Source of the DNA: Streptomyces sp. RPT161
Lineage (GTDB): Bacteria; Actinomycetota; Actinomycetes; Streptomycetales; Streptomycetaceae
Direction of reading: 5' to 3'
NCBI RefSeq assembly: GCF_027533845.1
Contig: NZ_JAPZVN010000029.1
Coordinates: 1-64,000 of the forward strand
Length of the DNA stretch: 64,000 nt
In this document: positions 10,200 through 18,770 of the stretch, one piece after another
Position numbering within the stretch: the stretch's first letter is position 1
Layout: each line of letters begins with the position of its first letter
Notes under the pieces: generated by a model
The model's input: only the letters and a program-made list of their open reading frames with translations
Databases searched by the model: none
What the model was told of the DNA's origin: nothing
Translations under genes and position numbers: made by a program

Positions 10200-10218
10200 T
10201 TAGGTTAACCTAACCTAA
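10200..10218. promoter_or_regulatory. Iron box (DmdR1/IdeR operator)
   Basis: The 19-bp sequence TTAGGTTAACCTAACCTAA fits the actinobacterial IdeR/DmdR1 consensus TTAGGTTAGGCTAACCTAA at 17 of 19 positions and is nearly palindromic. It lies between the receptor gene (start 10128, minus) and the first permease gene (start 10273, plus), so one operator can repress both siderophore synthesis/reception and the importer under iron-replete conditions. Confidence 0.92.
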
Positions 10219-10272
10219 GTCACTGTCCAATGAGGGGCGGCCACCGCTCCCCGGTCGCACCGGAGCACCTAC

Positions 10273-11328
10273 GTGTCGGTCACCAAGTCACCGCAAGCCG
10301 CAGGGGGTTCGACGGCGCCGCCGTCGCTCGGTATACGACCACCCGGCAGACGTGCCGCACTGCGCGCCGCGGGACTGCTCGGGGCCCTGCTGCTCCTGGT
10401 GGTCGTGCTGGCGCTGAGCCTCGCGCTGGGCGCCAGGCCCCTCTCGCTCGGCCAGGTGTGGCACGGGCTGTTCGACTCCGGGGACGTGGTGGTGCACCGG
10501 ATGCGCTTGCCGCGCACCGCCCTGGGGCTGGTGGTGGGTGCCGCGCTCGGGCTCGCGGGTGGCGTGATGCAGGCGCTGACCCGCAATCCGCTGGCCGATC
10601 CCGGGTTGTTGGGGATCAACGCGGGGGCGTCGGCCGCCGTGGTCTCCGCGATCTCCTTTCTGGGGCTGTCCAGTTTCATAGGCTATGTCTGGTTCGCCTT
10701 TCTTGGTGCCGCCGTGGTTTCGGTGCTCATCTACGCGGTCGGCGGTGGCCGCGGGGCGACCCCGGCGCGGCTCGCACTGGCCGGTGCGGCGGTGAACGCG
10801 ATGCTGTACTCGTACGTGAGCGCCGTGGAACTGCTGGACACCGCGTCGCTGGACAAGATGCGTTTCTGGACGGTGGGTTCACTGGCCGCCGCCCAGCCCG
10901 GCACCGCGCAGCGGCTGGCCCCCTTCGTGGTCGTCGGCGCGCTGCTCGCCCTCGCCCTGGCCCGGCCGCTCAACGCCCTGGCCCTCGGTGACGACGCCGC
11001 GCGGGCGCTGGGCGCCCGCCCGGCCCGCGTCCGCGCCGCCGCCATCGTGGCCGTCACCGCGCTGTGCGGCGCGGCCACCGCGGCCTGCGGCCCGATCGTG
11101 TTCGTCGGGCTGATGGTCCCGCACCTGGTGCGCTCGCTCACCGGACCCGACCTGCGCTGGCAACTGCCGTACTGCGCACTGCTCGCGCCGGCGCTGCTGC
11201 TCGGCTCCGACGTGCTGGGCCGTATCCTCGCCCGCCCCTCCGAACTTCAGGTCGGCATCGTCACCGCGGTGGTCGGCGGACCGTTCTTCCTCTACTTCGT
11301 GCGACGGAACCGGGCGGTGCGGGCATGA
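10273..11328 (+). CDS. FecCD-family ABC permease, ferric siderophore import
   Basis: A 351-residue inner-membrane permease with about ten hydrophobic segments. Family signatures are RMRLPRTALGLVVGAALGLAGGVMQ (shown here only as a motif region), RNPLADPGLLGINAGAS and GPIVFVGLMVPHLVRSLTG. The GTG at 10273 has CGGAG 8 nt upstream. Its stop overlaps the next start as ATGA. It pairs with the second permease and the ATPase to form an importer that has no receptor gene of its own, so the divergent desE lipoprotein is the likely partner. Confidence 0.9.
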   Translation: MSVTKSPQAAGGSTAPPSLGIRPPGRRAALRAAGLLGALLLLVVVLALSLALGARPLSLGQVWHGLFDSGDVVVHRMRLPRTALGLVVGAALGLAGGVMQALTRNPLADPGLLGINAGASAAVVSAISFLGLSSFIGYVWFAFLGAAVVSVLIYAVGGGRGATPARLALAGAAVNAMLYSYVSAVELLDTASLDKMRFWTVGSLAAAQPGTAQRLAPFVVVGALLALALARPLNALALGDDAARALGARPARVRAAAIVAVTALCGAATAACGPIVFVGLMVPHLVRSLTGPDLRWQLPYCALLAPALLLGSDVLGRILARPSELQVGIVTAVVGGPFFLYFVRRNRAVRA

Positions 11329-12356
11329 GCGTGATCCGTACTTCCGGCGGACTGTCCGTCGCGTACCGGCCGAGGGCGCTGCTGGTCGGGACCGGTTGCG
11401 CACTGCTCGCACTGGCCGTCGGCGTGCTGTCGATCGGCAGCGGCGAGTACCCGATGAGCCCAACCGCCGTGGTGCGCGCCCTCGTTGGGCAGGGCGCGGC
11501 GGCCGACACCTTCGTCGTGGAGCAACTGCGCCTGCCCCGCGTCGTCACCGCGCTCCTGGTCGGCGCGGCGCTCGGCCTGGCCGGTGCGATCTTCCAGTCC
11601 CTGGTGCGCAACCCGCTGGGCAGCCCCGACGTACTGGGCTTCACCCAGGGCGCGGCCACCGGCGCGCTCACCGTCATCGTGCTGATCGGCGGCGGTGGAG
11701 CGGCGCTCGCGGGCGGCGCGGTGCTCGGCGGTGTGCTCACCGGCGCGCTGATCTACGCGCTCGCCGCACGGCAGGGCGCACACGGCTATCCGCTGATCCT
11801 GGTCGGCATCGGGGTGGCGGCGATCCTCACCGGCGTCAACGGCTACCTGCTGACACGGGCCCAGATCCCGGACGCGGCCCGCGCGGTGCTGTGGCTCACC
11901 GGCTCGCTGGACGGGCGCGAGTGGAGCGACGTGGTGCCCCTCGCGCTGGCCCTGGCGGTGCTCGTGCCGGTGGTGCTGCTGGGCTGCGCCCGCGCGCTAC
12001 GGGTACTGGAGATGGGCGACGACGCCGCGCACGGACTGGGCGTGCCGGTCCGGCGCACCAGGGTGACGCTGCTGGCCTGCGCGGTGCTGCTGGCCGCGTT
12101 CGCCGCGGCGGCGGCCGGCCCGGTGGCGTTCGTCGCGCTCACCGCGCCGCGGCTGGCCCGGCGGCTGACCGGGGCACCGGGACCGAACCTGGTGCCGTCG
12201 CTGTGCATGGGCGCCGCGCTGATGGTCAGCGCCGACTGGATCGCCCAACGGCTTTTCACCGGACACCAGTTGCCGGTGGGCGTGGTGACCGGAGTGCTGG
12301 GCGGCGGCTACCTGGTGTGGCTGCTGGCCACCGAACGCAAGCGGGGGCGGATTTGA
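11325..12356 (+). CDS. FecCD-family ABC permease, second subunit
   Basis: A 343-residue membrane permease related to the preceding gene. EQLRLPRVVTALLVGAALG, RNPLGSPDVLGFTQGAATG and GPVAFVALTAPRLARRLTG are the FecCD signatures. The start at 11325 overlaps the previous stop (ATGA). The reading frame is open upstream inside the neighbour, but that part is shadow sequence. It forms the heterodimeric channel of the siderophore importer. Confidence 0.9.
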   Translation: MSVIRTSGGLSVAYRPRALLVGTGCALLALAVGVLSIGSGEYPMSPTAVVRALVGQGAAADTFVVEQLRLPRVVTALLVGAALGLAGAIFQSLVRNPLGSPDVLGFTQGAATGALTVIVLIGGGGAALAGGAVLGGVLTGALIYALAARQGAHGYPLILVGIGVAAILTGVNGYLLTRAQIPDAARAVLWLTGSLDGREWSDVVPLALALAVLVPVVLLGCARALRVLEMGDDAAHGLGVPVRRTRVTLLACAVLLAAFAAAAAGPVAFVALTAPRLARRLTGAPGPNLVPSLCMGAALMVSADWIAQRLFTGHQLPVGVVTGVLGGGYLVWLLATERKRGRI

Positions 12357-12394
12357 GCGGCAACGTGAACGACCGACAAGGCGAGGTACGGAAG

Positions 12395-13228
12395 ATGGCC
12401 CAGACCGCGACACGGCTGAACGGCAGCGGACTGACCCTGGCCTATGAGCGGCGCACGATCGCCGAACACCTCGACGTGACCGTGCCCGACCGTTCCTTCA
12501 CGGTCATCGTCGGCCCCAACGCCTGTGGAAAGTCCACCTTGTTGCGGGCGCTGTCCAGGACCCTGAAGCCGTCGGCCGGTACCGTGCTGCTGGATGGGCA
12601 GGACATCCACACCGTGCCCGCCAGGAAGGTGGCCAGGACCCTGGGGCTGCTGCCGCAGTCGTCCGTCGCGCCGGACGGCATCACCGTCTCCGACCTGGTG
12701 GCCCGCGGCCGGTACCCGCACCAGGGCCTGCTGCGCCAGTGGTCGAAGGAGGACGAGAGGACCGTCACCGAGTCCATGGCCGCCACCGGCATCGGCGAGC
12801 TGGCCGACCGGTACGTCGACGAACTCTCCGGCGGCCAGCGGCAGCGGGTGTGGATCGCCATGGCGCTCGCCCAGCAGACGCCGCTGCTGCTGTTGGACGA
12901 GCCGACCACGTATCTCGACATCGCCCACCAGATCGATGTGCTCGACCTGTGCGCCGAACTCCACGCGGAGCAGGGCCGCACACTCGTCGCGGTACTGCAC
13001 GACCTCAACCAGGCGGCCCGCTACGCCACTCATCTGATCGCCATGCGCGCCGGACAGGTGATCGCCGCCGGTGCGCCCGGCGACATCGTGACCGCCGAAC
13101 TGGTCGAGGAGGTCTTCGGCGTCCCCTGCCGCGTCATCGACGACCCGGAAACGGGCACGCCGCTGGTCGTTCCCTCGGCACCACGGCGCTCGGGCGCACG
13201 GGCGGAGCCCGCCGCCGCTGGCCGATAA
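12395..13228 (+). CDS. ABC transporter ATPase, ferric siderophore import (FepC/FhuC-like)
   Basis: A 277-residue ATPase. Walker A is VGPNACGKSTLLRAL, the ABC signature ELSGGQRQRVWIAMALAQ and Walker B LLLLDEPTTYLD, followed by HDLNQAARYATH with the switch histidine. The start at 12395 has GAGG 8 nt upstream. A GTG at 12365 in the same frame is possible but would add an unusual extension. It completes the receptor/permease/permease/ATPase set under the shared iron box. Confidence 0.92.
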   Translation: MAQTATRLNGSGLTLAYERRTIAEHLDVTVPDRSFTVIVGPNACGKSTLLRALSRTLKPSAGTVLLDGQDIHTVPARKVARTLGLLPQSSVAPDGITVSDLVARGRYPHQGLLRQWSKEDERTVTESMAATGIGELADRYVDELSGGQRQRVWIAMALAQQTPLLLLDEPTTYLDIAHQIDVLDLCAELHAEQGRTLVAVLHDLNQAARYATHLIAMRAGQVIAAGAPGDIVTAELVEEVFGVPCRVIDDPETGTPLVVPSAPRRSGARAEPAAAGR

Positions 13229-13269
13229 CACTCCTGTGACCATCGGTAGCAGATGTGCGTAGCGCAAAC

Positions 13270-13289
13270 CCTTGGTAAACAAACCAAGG
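13270..13289. repeat. Small inverted repeat upstream of the I36-like gene
   Basis: CCTTGGT and ACCAAGG form a perfect 7-bp inverted repeat around AAACAA, about 50 bp before the start at 13340. It could be an operator or a 5'-UTR hairpin. Nothing else supports a function. Confidence 0.35.
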
Positions 13290-13339
13290 CGTGGCGGAGC
13301 CGCGCCGGGAAACCCCTGGAAACACCAAGAGGAGCATTC

Positions 13340-13726
13340 ATGCGCCAGCGCGCAATTCGCTTAGGAGTCACTGCCCTTACGGTTCTCGGCGTGTCGGCGG
13401 CGTTGGCCCCCGCCGGCCACGCCGCCGCTCCCGAGCGGTGCGGGAAGGGCGACTTCTGCCTGTTCAGCGGCCCGCACCAGTCGGGCGACGTGCTGTACAA
13501 GCTCGACGCGAAGGTGCGCAGGACGACATTCACCTTCCCCGATGTCGACGCCCTCGCGCTGTCCGGCAACCCGCGCTCGGCGCACAACCCGATACCGGAC
13601 AGCTTCGGTTGCATAGTGCGCCTCAACGACAGGGCACACTTCGCCGGTGAGGAACAGGAGATCGGCGGCGGCGACGCGGAGTTGTCCGGCGCGCCGGTGG
13701 CCGCCATCACCGTCGACTGCGGCTGA
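13340..13726 (+). CDS. Secreted peptidase inhibitor I36-like (crystallin-fold) small protein
   Basis: A 128-residue preprotein. The first 30 residues are a Sec signal (basic RQRAIR, hydrophobic core, AGHAAA cleavage region). The mature part begins APERCGKGDFCLFSG, the C-x(4)-F-C-L-[FY] pattern of peptidase inhibitor I36/SMPI-like and beta-gamma-crystallin-like Streptomyces proteins. Two further cysteines (GCIVRL and the C-terminal VDCG) could pair with the first two. AGAGGAG lies 5 nt before ATG 13340. The target protease, if any, cannot be told from sequence. Confidence 0.75.
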   Translation: MRQRAIRLGVTALTVLGVSAALAPAGHAAAPERCGKGDFCLFSGPHQSGDVLYKLDAKVRRTTFTFPDVDALALSGNPRSAHNPIPDSFGCIVRLNDRAHFAGEEQEIGGGDAELSGAPVAAITVDCG

Positions 13727-13728
13727 CC

Positions 13729-14928
13729 TCAGTCCGTCGGCCGCCAGACGGCGGGGTCCTCGATGATCCGCCGTATGGCGGCCATTCCGGCGCCGGTCAG
13801 CGGGCCGCGCCGTCCCAGCGCGGAGACCAGCAGCGCCTCCGGCGGCCAGCGGCGCAGCGTGCGGGTCGCCAGCTCCCTGCGCATGCCCGGGAGCAGCCAG
13901 TCGCCCAACTCGGCGTACGCGCCGCCCAGTACCACCGCCGCGGGGTCGACCAGATTGACCGCGCCGGCGAGTGTGGTGCCCAGCGCCTCACCCGCCCGCT
14001 CCAGCGCCCCCAGCGCGCGTCGGTCACCGTCCCGCGCACGGGAGGCCAGCCGCCGCACCGCGTCCTCGCCCCTGCCCAGCCCCGCCTGCCGCAGCACCGC
14101 CTCCTCGCCCGCGTACTGCTCCAGGCACCCGCGCGCACCGCACGCGCACACGGGACCGTCCGGACGCACCGGCACATGGCCCAACTCGCCCGCGAAACCG
14201 CGCGCCCCACGGAACACCCGGCCGCCCACCACCAGGGCGGCACCGATGCCCTCCGCGGCGGAGACATGGATGAAGTCGCATGCCCCAGCGCCCTGCCACA
14301 ACTCGGCCAGCGCGCCGAGGTTCGCCTCGTTGTCCACCTCCAACGGCAGCCCGTGGGCGCACAGTTCGGACGCGGCCACATCCCGCCAGCCCAGGTTGGG
14401 GGCCCGCTCCACCGTCCCCGGCGCGTCGCCGACCAGTCCGGGCACCGCCAGCACCGCGGCGACCGGACGCAGCCCCGACGCCCGCGCCTCACCCACCGCC
14501 CGCTCGGACACCGCGGTCAGCTCGGCCAGTACCTCCTCCGCCCGCCGGTTCCGGTTGGCCGCCGCGACCCGCAGCCACACCCTGACCTCGCCGCGCAGAT
14601 CGACCACACAGGCACCCAGATGGCCGACCCCTACCTCAAGCCCAAGGCCGGCCGGACCGCGCTCACTCAGCGCCAGCGCACGGCCGGGACGACCGGCCCG
14701 GCCGCTGGGTACCGACCCCGACTCGGTCAGCAGACCGGCCGAGTGCAACTCGTCCACCAGACTGGACACCGCCGCCCTGGTCAGCCCGGTGCGCTCGGCC
14801 ACCGCCGCCCGGGACATCGGGCCGTGCGCGGCCACGGTGGTCATCACCAGCGCCAGGTTCTGCCGCCGCATGCCCTGCTGGGAGGCGGCCCGCCCGGACT
14901 GCGCCGCAGCCGCCCAGCCGTGCTTCAT
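13729..14928 (-). CDS. xylR: ROK-family transcriptional regulator (XylR-like)
   Basis: A 399-residue repressor-type ROK protein. The N-terminal winged helix spans about residues 20-80 (SRAAVAERTGLTRAAVSSLVDEL), followed by a sugar-kinase-like ROK domain with the zinc motif CACGARGCLE and the GGAYAELGDWLLP region. Its start overlaps the xylB stop (ATGA), so the two are co-transcribed. The divergent xylA suggests it is the xylose-responsive repressor of the locus. The effector (xylose, xylulose or a phosphate) is inference. Confidence 0.85.
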   Translation of the reverse strand: MKHGWAAAAQSGRAASQQGMRRQNLALVMTTVAAHGPMSRAAVAERTGLTRAAVSSLVDELHSAGLLTESGSVPSGRAGRPGRALALSERGPAGLGLEVGVGHLGACVVDLRGEVRVWLRVAAANRNRRAEEVLAELTAVSERAVGEARASGLRPVAAVLAVPGLVGDAPGTVERAPNLGWRDVAASELCAHGLPLEVDNEANLGALAELWQGAGACDFIHVSAAEGIGAALVVGGRVFRGARGFAGELGHVPVRPDGPVCACGARGCLEQYAGEEAVLRQAGLGRGEDAVRRLASRARDGDRRALGALERAGEALGTTLAGAVNLVDPAAVVLGGAYAELGDWLLPGMRRELATRTLRRWPPEALLVSALGRRGPLTGAGMAAIRRIIEDPAVWRPTD

Positions 14929-16358
14929 CGGGCGGATCCGGAGGCCGGATTGAGCAGCGGCACGGCGGCGCGCAGCGTCTCTCGGATCCGCTCCAGCGCC
15001 TCGGTGTCCCGCTCCACCGGCTCCAGCAGCACTCCGGCCGCGGTGCCCCAGCGCCGGGCCACCTCGTCCGGCGCCTCACCGGTGAGCAGCCCGGCGGCCT
15101 GCGCCGCGGCGCCCAACGCCACCAACTCCTGGGCCGCGGGCACCCGTACCGGCCGACCCGACAGCCTGCGCACCGTCTCCCGCCATGCCGCGCCCCTGGC
15201 ACCGCCACCGACCAGCAGCAGCGGAACCGACGGGTCCACCGGCTCGCCACCGGCGCGCAGCACGTCGTCCACCGCCGTCAACAGCGAGTAGGCGGCGCCG
15301 TCATAGCCGGCCTGCAACACCTGCCCGGGACTGGTGTCATGGCGCAACCCCTGCAACAGCCCTGACGCATAAGGGAGATTGGGGGTGCGCTCGCCGTCCA
15401 GGTACGGCAGCAGCACGGCGGAGCCGCCGGGCGCGACGTCCTCCCGGTCCCGGCCCAGCAGCGCGGCGATCCGGTCGACGGCCAGTGTGCAGTTGAGGGT
15501 GCAGGCCAGCGGAAGCCAGTCGCCGCGAGCGTCGGCGAACCCGGCGACGGTACCGGAGGGGTCCTGCGGCCTGCCCCGGGTGACCGCGTACACCGTGCCC
15601 GAGGTTCCCAGGCTGACCACCGGCACCCCCGGTTCCAGGCCCAGCCCGAGCGCCGCGGCCATGTTGTCACCGGTACCTGCCGCGACCAGCGCGCCCTCCC
15701 GCAACGGTGTGCCCGCCCTGACCACCCCGGCCGCCACGCCCGGTGCCAGCACCTTGGGGAGCAGCGCCCGGTCCAGCCCGACCCGGCGCAGGACGTCCTC
15801 GTCGTATCCGTCCGGGGTCCACCAGCCGGTACCCGACGCGTCACCGCGGTCGGTGGCGGCGGTACCGGTGAGCCGCTCAGTGAGGTAGTCGTGCGGCAAC
15901 CGCACCGCGGCCACCCGGGCGGCGGCCTGCGGCTCGTTGGCGCACAGCCAGGCCCACTTGGCCACGGTGAAGGCGGCGGTGGGGACACTTCCGGTGCGCC
16001 GCGCCCACCACTGGGGCGTCAACTCCTCGACCAGCGAGGCGGCCTGGGGCGCGGAGCGCACGTCGTTCCACAGCAGCGCGGGCCGCACCGGCCCGCCGTG
16101 CGCGTCCAGGGTCACCAGGCCGTGCTGCTGGGCGCCGATCGATACGGCCGCCGCGCGATCCGCGTGGCCGGTTCGCCTTACCGCCTCGTTGAACGCGCGC
16201 CACCACTGCTCCGGGTCGCTCTCCCGGGCCGCCGCGGTGCTCACCGTGTGCGGGGCGCGGCCCTCACCCAGCACGGCACCGGTGTCCACCGCCACGGCGA
16301 CCGCCTTGGTCGCCTGCGTGGAGCTGTCCACGCCGATGACCACGCGCTGTACGGCCAT
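14925..16358 (-). CDS. xylB: Xylulokinase
   Basis: A 477-residue FGGY-family carbohydrate kinase that phosphorylates D-xylulose to xylulose 5-phosphate, feeding the pentose phosphate pathway. [14 protein letters not shown] is the N-terminal phosphate-binding strand; GAQQHGLV and WNDVRS are substrate-loop residues; [12 protein letters not shown] and [14 protein letters not shown] are the two FGGY signatures. GAGGAGG sits 5 nt before ATG 16358, which is why this start is preferred over one 30 nt upstream. Confidence 0.93.
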   Translation of the reverse strand: MAVQRVVIGVDSSTQATKAVAVAVDTGAVLGEGRAPHTVSTAAARESDPEQWWRAFNEAVRRTGHADRAAAVSIGAQQHGLVTLDAHGGPVRPALLWNDVRSAPQAASLVEELTPQWWARRTGSVPTAAFTVAKWAWLCANEPQAAARVAAVRLPHDYLTERLTGTAATDRGDASGTGWWTPDGYDEDVLRRVGLDRALLPKVLAPGVAAGVVRAGTPLREGALVAAGTGDNMAAALGLGLEPGVPVVSLGTSGTVYAVTRGRPQDPSGTVAGFADARGDWLPLACTLNCTLAVDRIAALLGRDREDVAPGGSAVLLPYLDGERTPNLPYASGLLQGLRHDTSPGQVLQAGYDGAAYSLLTAVDDVLRAGGEPVDPSVPLLLVGGGARGAAWRETVRRLSGRPVRVPAAQELVALGAAAQAAGLLTGEAPDEVARRWGTAAGVLLEPVERDTEALERIRETLRAAVPLLNPASGSAR

Positions 16359-16421
16359 CGCTGCCTCCTCGCGCATGCCTGCCGTCACCCGCTGCGGCGG
16401 GTTTCGCCACGGCGCCCGCGC

Positions 16422-16453
16422 ATACTAATTTGTTTTCCGCCCTTACGAACAGG
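16422..16453. promoter_or_regulatory. Candidate operator/promoter between xylB and xylA
   Basis: The only AT-rich patch in the divergent gap, TACTAATTTGTTTTCCGCCC, is followed by GAACAGG. TTTGTT and AACA-type half-sites resemble ROK/XylR operators of the TTAGTTTGTT...AACAAACTAA kind, but the symmetry is poor. Its position favours a shared control region. The exact binding site is a guess. Confidence 0.3.
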
Positions 16454-16495
16454 GGCGAGGCCGTTCCATCACCTCCGGCAACCGGGAGGCCCCCC

Positions 16496-17671
16496 GTGAC
16501 CGACCACCTGACCCCCGTCCCCGAGGACAAGTTCACCTTCGGTCTGTGGACCGTGGGCTGGCAGGGCCGTGACCCCTTCGGCGACGCCACCCGGGCCGCG
16601 CTCGACCCGGCCGAGACGGTGCGCCGACTCGCCGAACTGGGCGCGTACGGCGTCACCTTCCACGACGACGACCTGATCCCGTTCGGCAGTGGCGAGGCCG
16701 AACGCGAGGCGCGCGTCAAGCGCTTCCGGCAGGCGCTGGACGCCACCGGCATGAAGGTCCCCATGGCCACCACCAACCTGTTCACCCACCCGGTGTTCAA
16801 GGACGGCGCCTTCACCGCCAACGACCGCGACGTCCGCCGCTACGCGGTGCGCAAGACACTGCGCAACATCGACCTCGCCGTCGAACTCGGCGCCTCGGTC
16901 TACGTCGCGTGGGGTGGCCGCGAAGGCGCGGAGTCGGGCGCCGCCAAGGACGTGCGCACCGCCCTCGACCGGCTGAAGGAAGCGTTCGACGTGCTCGCCG
17001 AGTACGTCCTGGCCCAGGGGCTGGAACTGCGGTTCGCCATCGAACCCAAGCCCAACGAGCCGCGCGGGGACATCCTGCTGCCGACAGTCGGCCACGCGCT
17101 GGCGTTCATCGAACGGCTGGAGCACCCCGAACTGTTCGGCGTGAATCCCGAGACCGGTCATGAGCAGATGGCCGGACTCAACTTCCCGCACGGCATCGCG
17201 CAGGCGCTGTGGGCGGGCAAACTGTTCCACATCGACCTCAACGGACAGTCCGGCATCAAATACGACCAGGACCTGCGGTTCGGCGCGGGCGATCTGCGCC
17301 AGGCGTTCTGGCTGGTGGATCTGCTGGAGTCGGCGGGCTACACCGGGCCGCGGCACTTCGACTTCAAGCCGCCGCGCACCGAGGACCTCGACGGCGTCTG
17401 GGCCTCCGCCGCCGGATGCATGCGCAACTACCTCGCGCTCAAGGCCAAGGCCGCGGCCTTCCGCGCCGACCCTGTGGTCCAGGACGCGTTGCGCGCCGCC
17501 CGGTTGGACCAACTCGCCCGGCCGACCCTCGCTCCTGGTGAGACGGTCAGCGAACTGCTCGCCGACCGCTCGGCGTTCGAGGACTTCGACCCGGACGCGG
17601 CGGCCCGCCGCGGCATGGCCTTCGAACAGCTCGACCAACTCGCCATGGACCACCTCCTCGGCCTTCGGTAG
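16496..17671 (+). CDS. xylA: Xylose isomerase
   Basis: A 391-residue TIM-barrel enzyme interconverting D-xylose and D-xylulose, close to the 388 residues usual in Streptomyces. Catalytic and metal motifs are [57 protein letters not shown] and [11 protein letters not shown]. The start is GTG 16496 with GGGAGG 6 nt upstream; the longer frame from 16430 lacks a ribosome site. It is divergent from xylB and the ROK gene. Confidence 0.95.
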   Translation: MTDHLTPVPEDKFTFGLWTVGWQGRDPFGDATRAALDPAETVRRLAELGAYGVTFHDDDLIPFGSGEAEREARVKRFRQALDATGMKVPMATTNLFTHPVFKDGAFTANDRDVRRYAVRKTLRNIDLAVELGASVYVAWGGREGAESGAAKDVRTALDRLKEAFDVLAEYVLAQGLELRFAIEPKPNEPRGDILLPTVGHALAFIERLEHPELFGVNPETGHEQMAGLNFPHGIAQALWAGKLFHIDLNGQSGIKYDQDLRFGAGDLRQAFWLVDLLESAGYTGPRHFDFKPPRTEDLDGVWASAAGCMRNYLALKAKAAAFRADPVVQDALRAARLDQLARPTLAPGETVSELLADRSAFEDFDPDAAARRGMAFEQLDQLAMDHLLGLR

Positions 17672-17803
17672 CGTCGGTTCCGCCGTGGAACGTCATCCCT
17701 GTGTACCGCTGCTAGGAAGCGCACGTACGCTACCTCCCGCCCAGCATCAGCCCTGATGAGCGGTCCTTGACGGTCCTCGACAACAGAACCAGGAGAGACG
17801 TTC

Positions 17804-18091
17804 ATGTCCAGTCCGGACGGCCCCGCCGTGCACCTGAACCACCGGACCGACCGGAGCCCCGGCCGCGCCGCCGGCCGTAGCAGCGCGGCCGCCGGCGCCG
17901 CCGGGCGCGCCCGCTCGCGGCGCGCCGCCAACGCGCCGCACAGACCGGTCGCCCAGCCGCGCGGCGGCTTCGCCGGGGCGGTGGTGCGGTGCGGGGAACT
18001 GCTCGCCCTGTTGGGCGTGACGACGGTGATCCTGCTGGTGGTCCTAGGTGCCGCTGGCGGCATAGGGCTGGCGATCTACATGTACGGCTAG
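17804..18091 (+). CDS. Small single-pass membrane protein
   Basis: A 95-residue protein with AGGAG 8 nt before ATG 17804. Residues 1-60 are Arg/Ala-rich and probably cytoplasmic or disordered. Residues about 64-92 form one strong transmembrane helix (LLALLGVTTVILLVVLGAAG) ending in IYMYG. I recognise no family. It converges on the response regulator gene 10 bp away. Confidence 0.6.
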   Translation: MSSPDGPAVHLNHRTDRSPGRAAGRSSAAAGAAGRARSRRAANAPHRPVAQPRGGFAGAVVRCGELLALLGVTTVILLVVLGAAGGIGLAIYMYG

Positions 18092-18101
18092 CTCCAACCG
18101 C

Positions 18102-18770
18102 CTATGTCGCCTGGACGTTCCACCGGTAGAGGTGCTCCGGGCGCCCGGCGGCGCCGTACCGCAGCTCCACCCGCACCGCCCCGTCGCCGGACAGGTCGGC
18201 GAGGTAGCGTTGCGCGGTCGGCCGGGACAGGCCGAGCTGGGCCGCGAGTTCGCTCGCGGTCACCGGCCGGTCGGCGTGGCGGACCGCGTCCGCGATCAAC
18301 CCGGCGGTGGGGGAGGAGCGTCCGCGACGGGCCCGGGCGGTGCGATCCGTGCCGTACAGCGCCCGCAGCGCCCGATCCACCTGCTCCTGGTCCAGGGTGC
18401 GGTCACCGCCGAGCTGGGCGCGGAACCGGGCGTAGGACCTGAGCCGACCGGTCAACTCCTGGGCATCGAACGGCTTGATCAGATAGCCGACCGCGCCACC
18501 GCCCAGCGCCTGGCGTATCTGCTCCGCGTCAGCGGCGGCGGTCAACATGATCACGTCCGCCCGCAGTTCGGGCAGCACGCTGGTGCCGAGCCGGTCCGGC
18601 AGGTACTGGTCCAGCAGCACCAGGTCGGGGCAGAGCCGCTGGTCCAGCTCGACCGCCTCCCGCGCGGTGTGCGCGGTGCCCACCACCTCGAAGCCGTCCA
18701 CCCCGCCGGCGTAGCGGGCGTGCAACCGCGCCACGCGGTAGTCGTCGTCCACCACCAGTACGCCGATCAT
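18102..18770 (-). CDS. Response regulator, CitB/DcuR type
   Basis: A 222-residue protein. The receiver domain (residues 1-120) has acidic VVDDD, phospho-acceptor Asp54 in LVLLDQYLP, and Lys in LIKPFDA. The C-terminal helix-turn-helix (about 155-210; ASELAAQLGLSRPTAQRYLADL) is of the CitB/DcuR sort. The ATGA overlap with the upstream kinase shows coupled translation. It probably activates the divergent GntP permease gene. Confidence 0.88.
   Translation of the reverse strand: MIGVLVVDDDYRVARLHARYAGGVDGFEVVGTAHTAREAVELDQRLCPDLVLLDQYLPDRLGTSVLPELRADVIMLTAAADAEQIRQALGGGAVGYLIKPFDAQELTGRLRSYARFRAQLGGDRTLDQEQVDRALRALYGTDRTARARRGRSSPTAGLIADAVRHADRPVTASELAAQLGLSRPTAQRYLADLSGDGAVRVELRYGAAGRPEHLYRWNVQAT

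Noticed and set aside
11396..12394. Long upstream extension of the ABC ATPase frame
   Set aside because: It lies inside the second permease gene in another frame and is Arg-rich shadow sequence. The ATPase domain begins at 12395.
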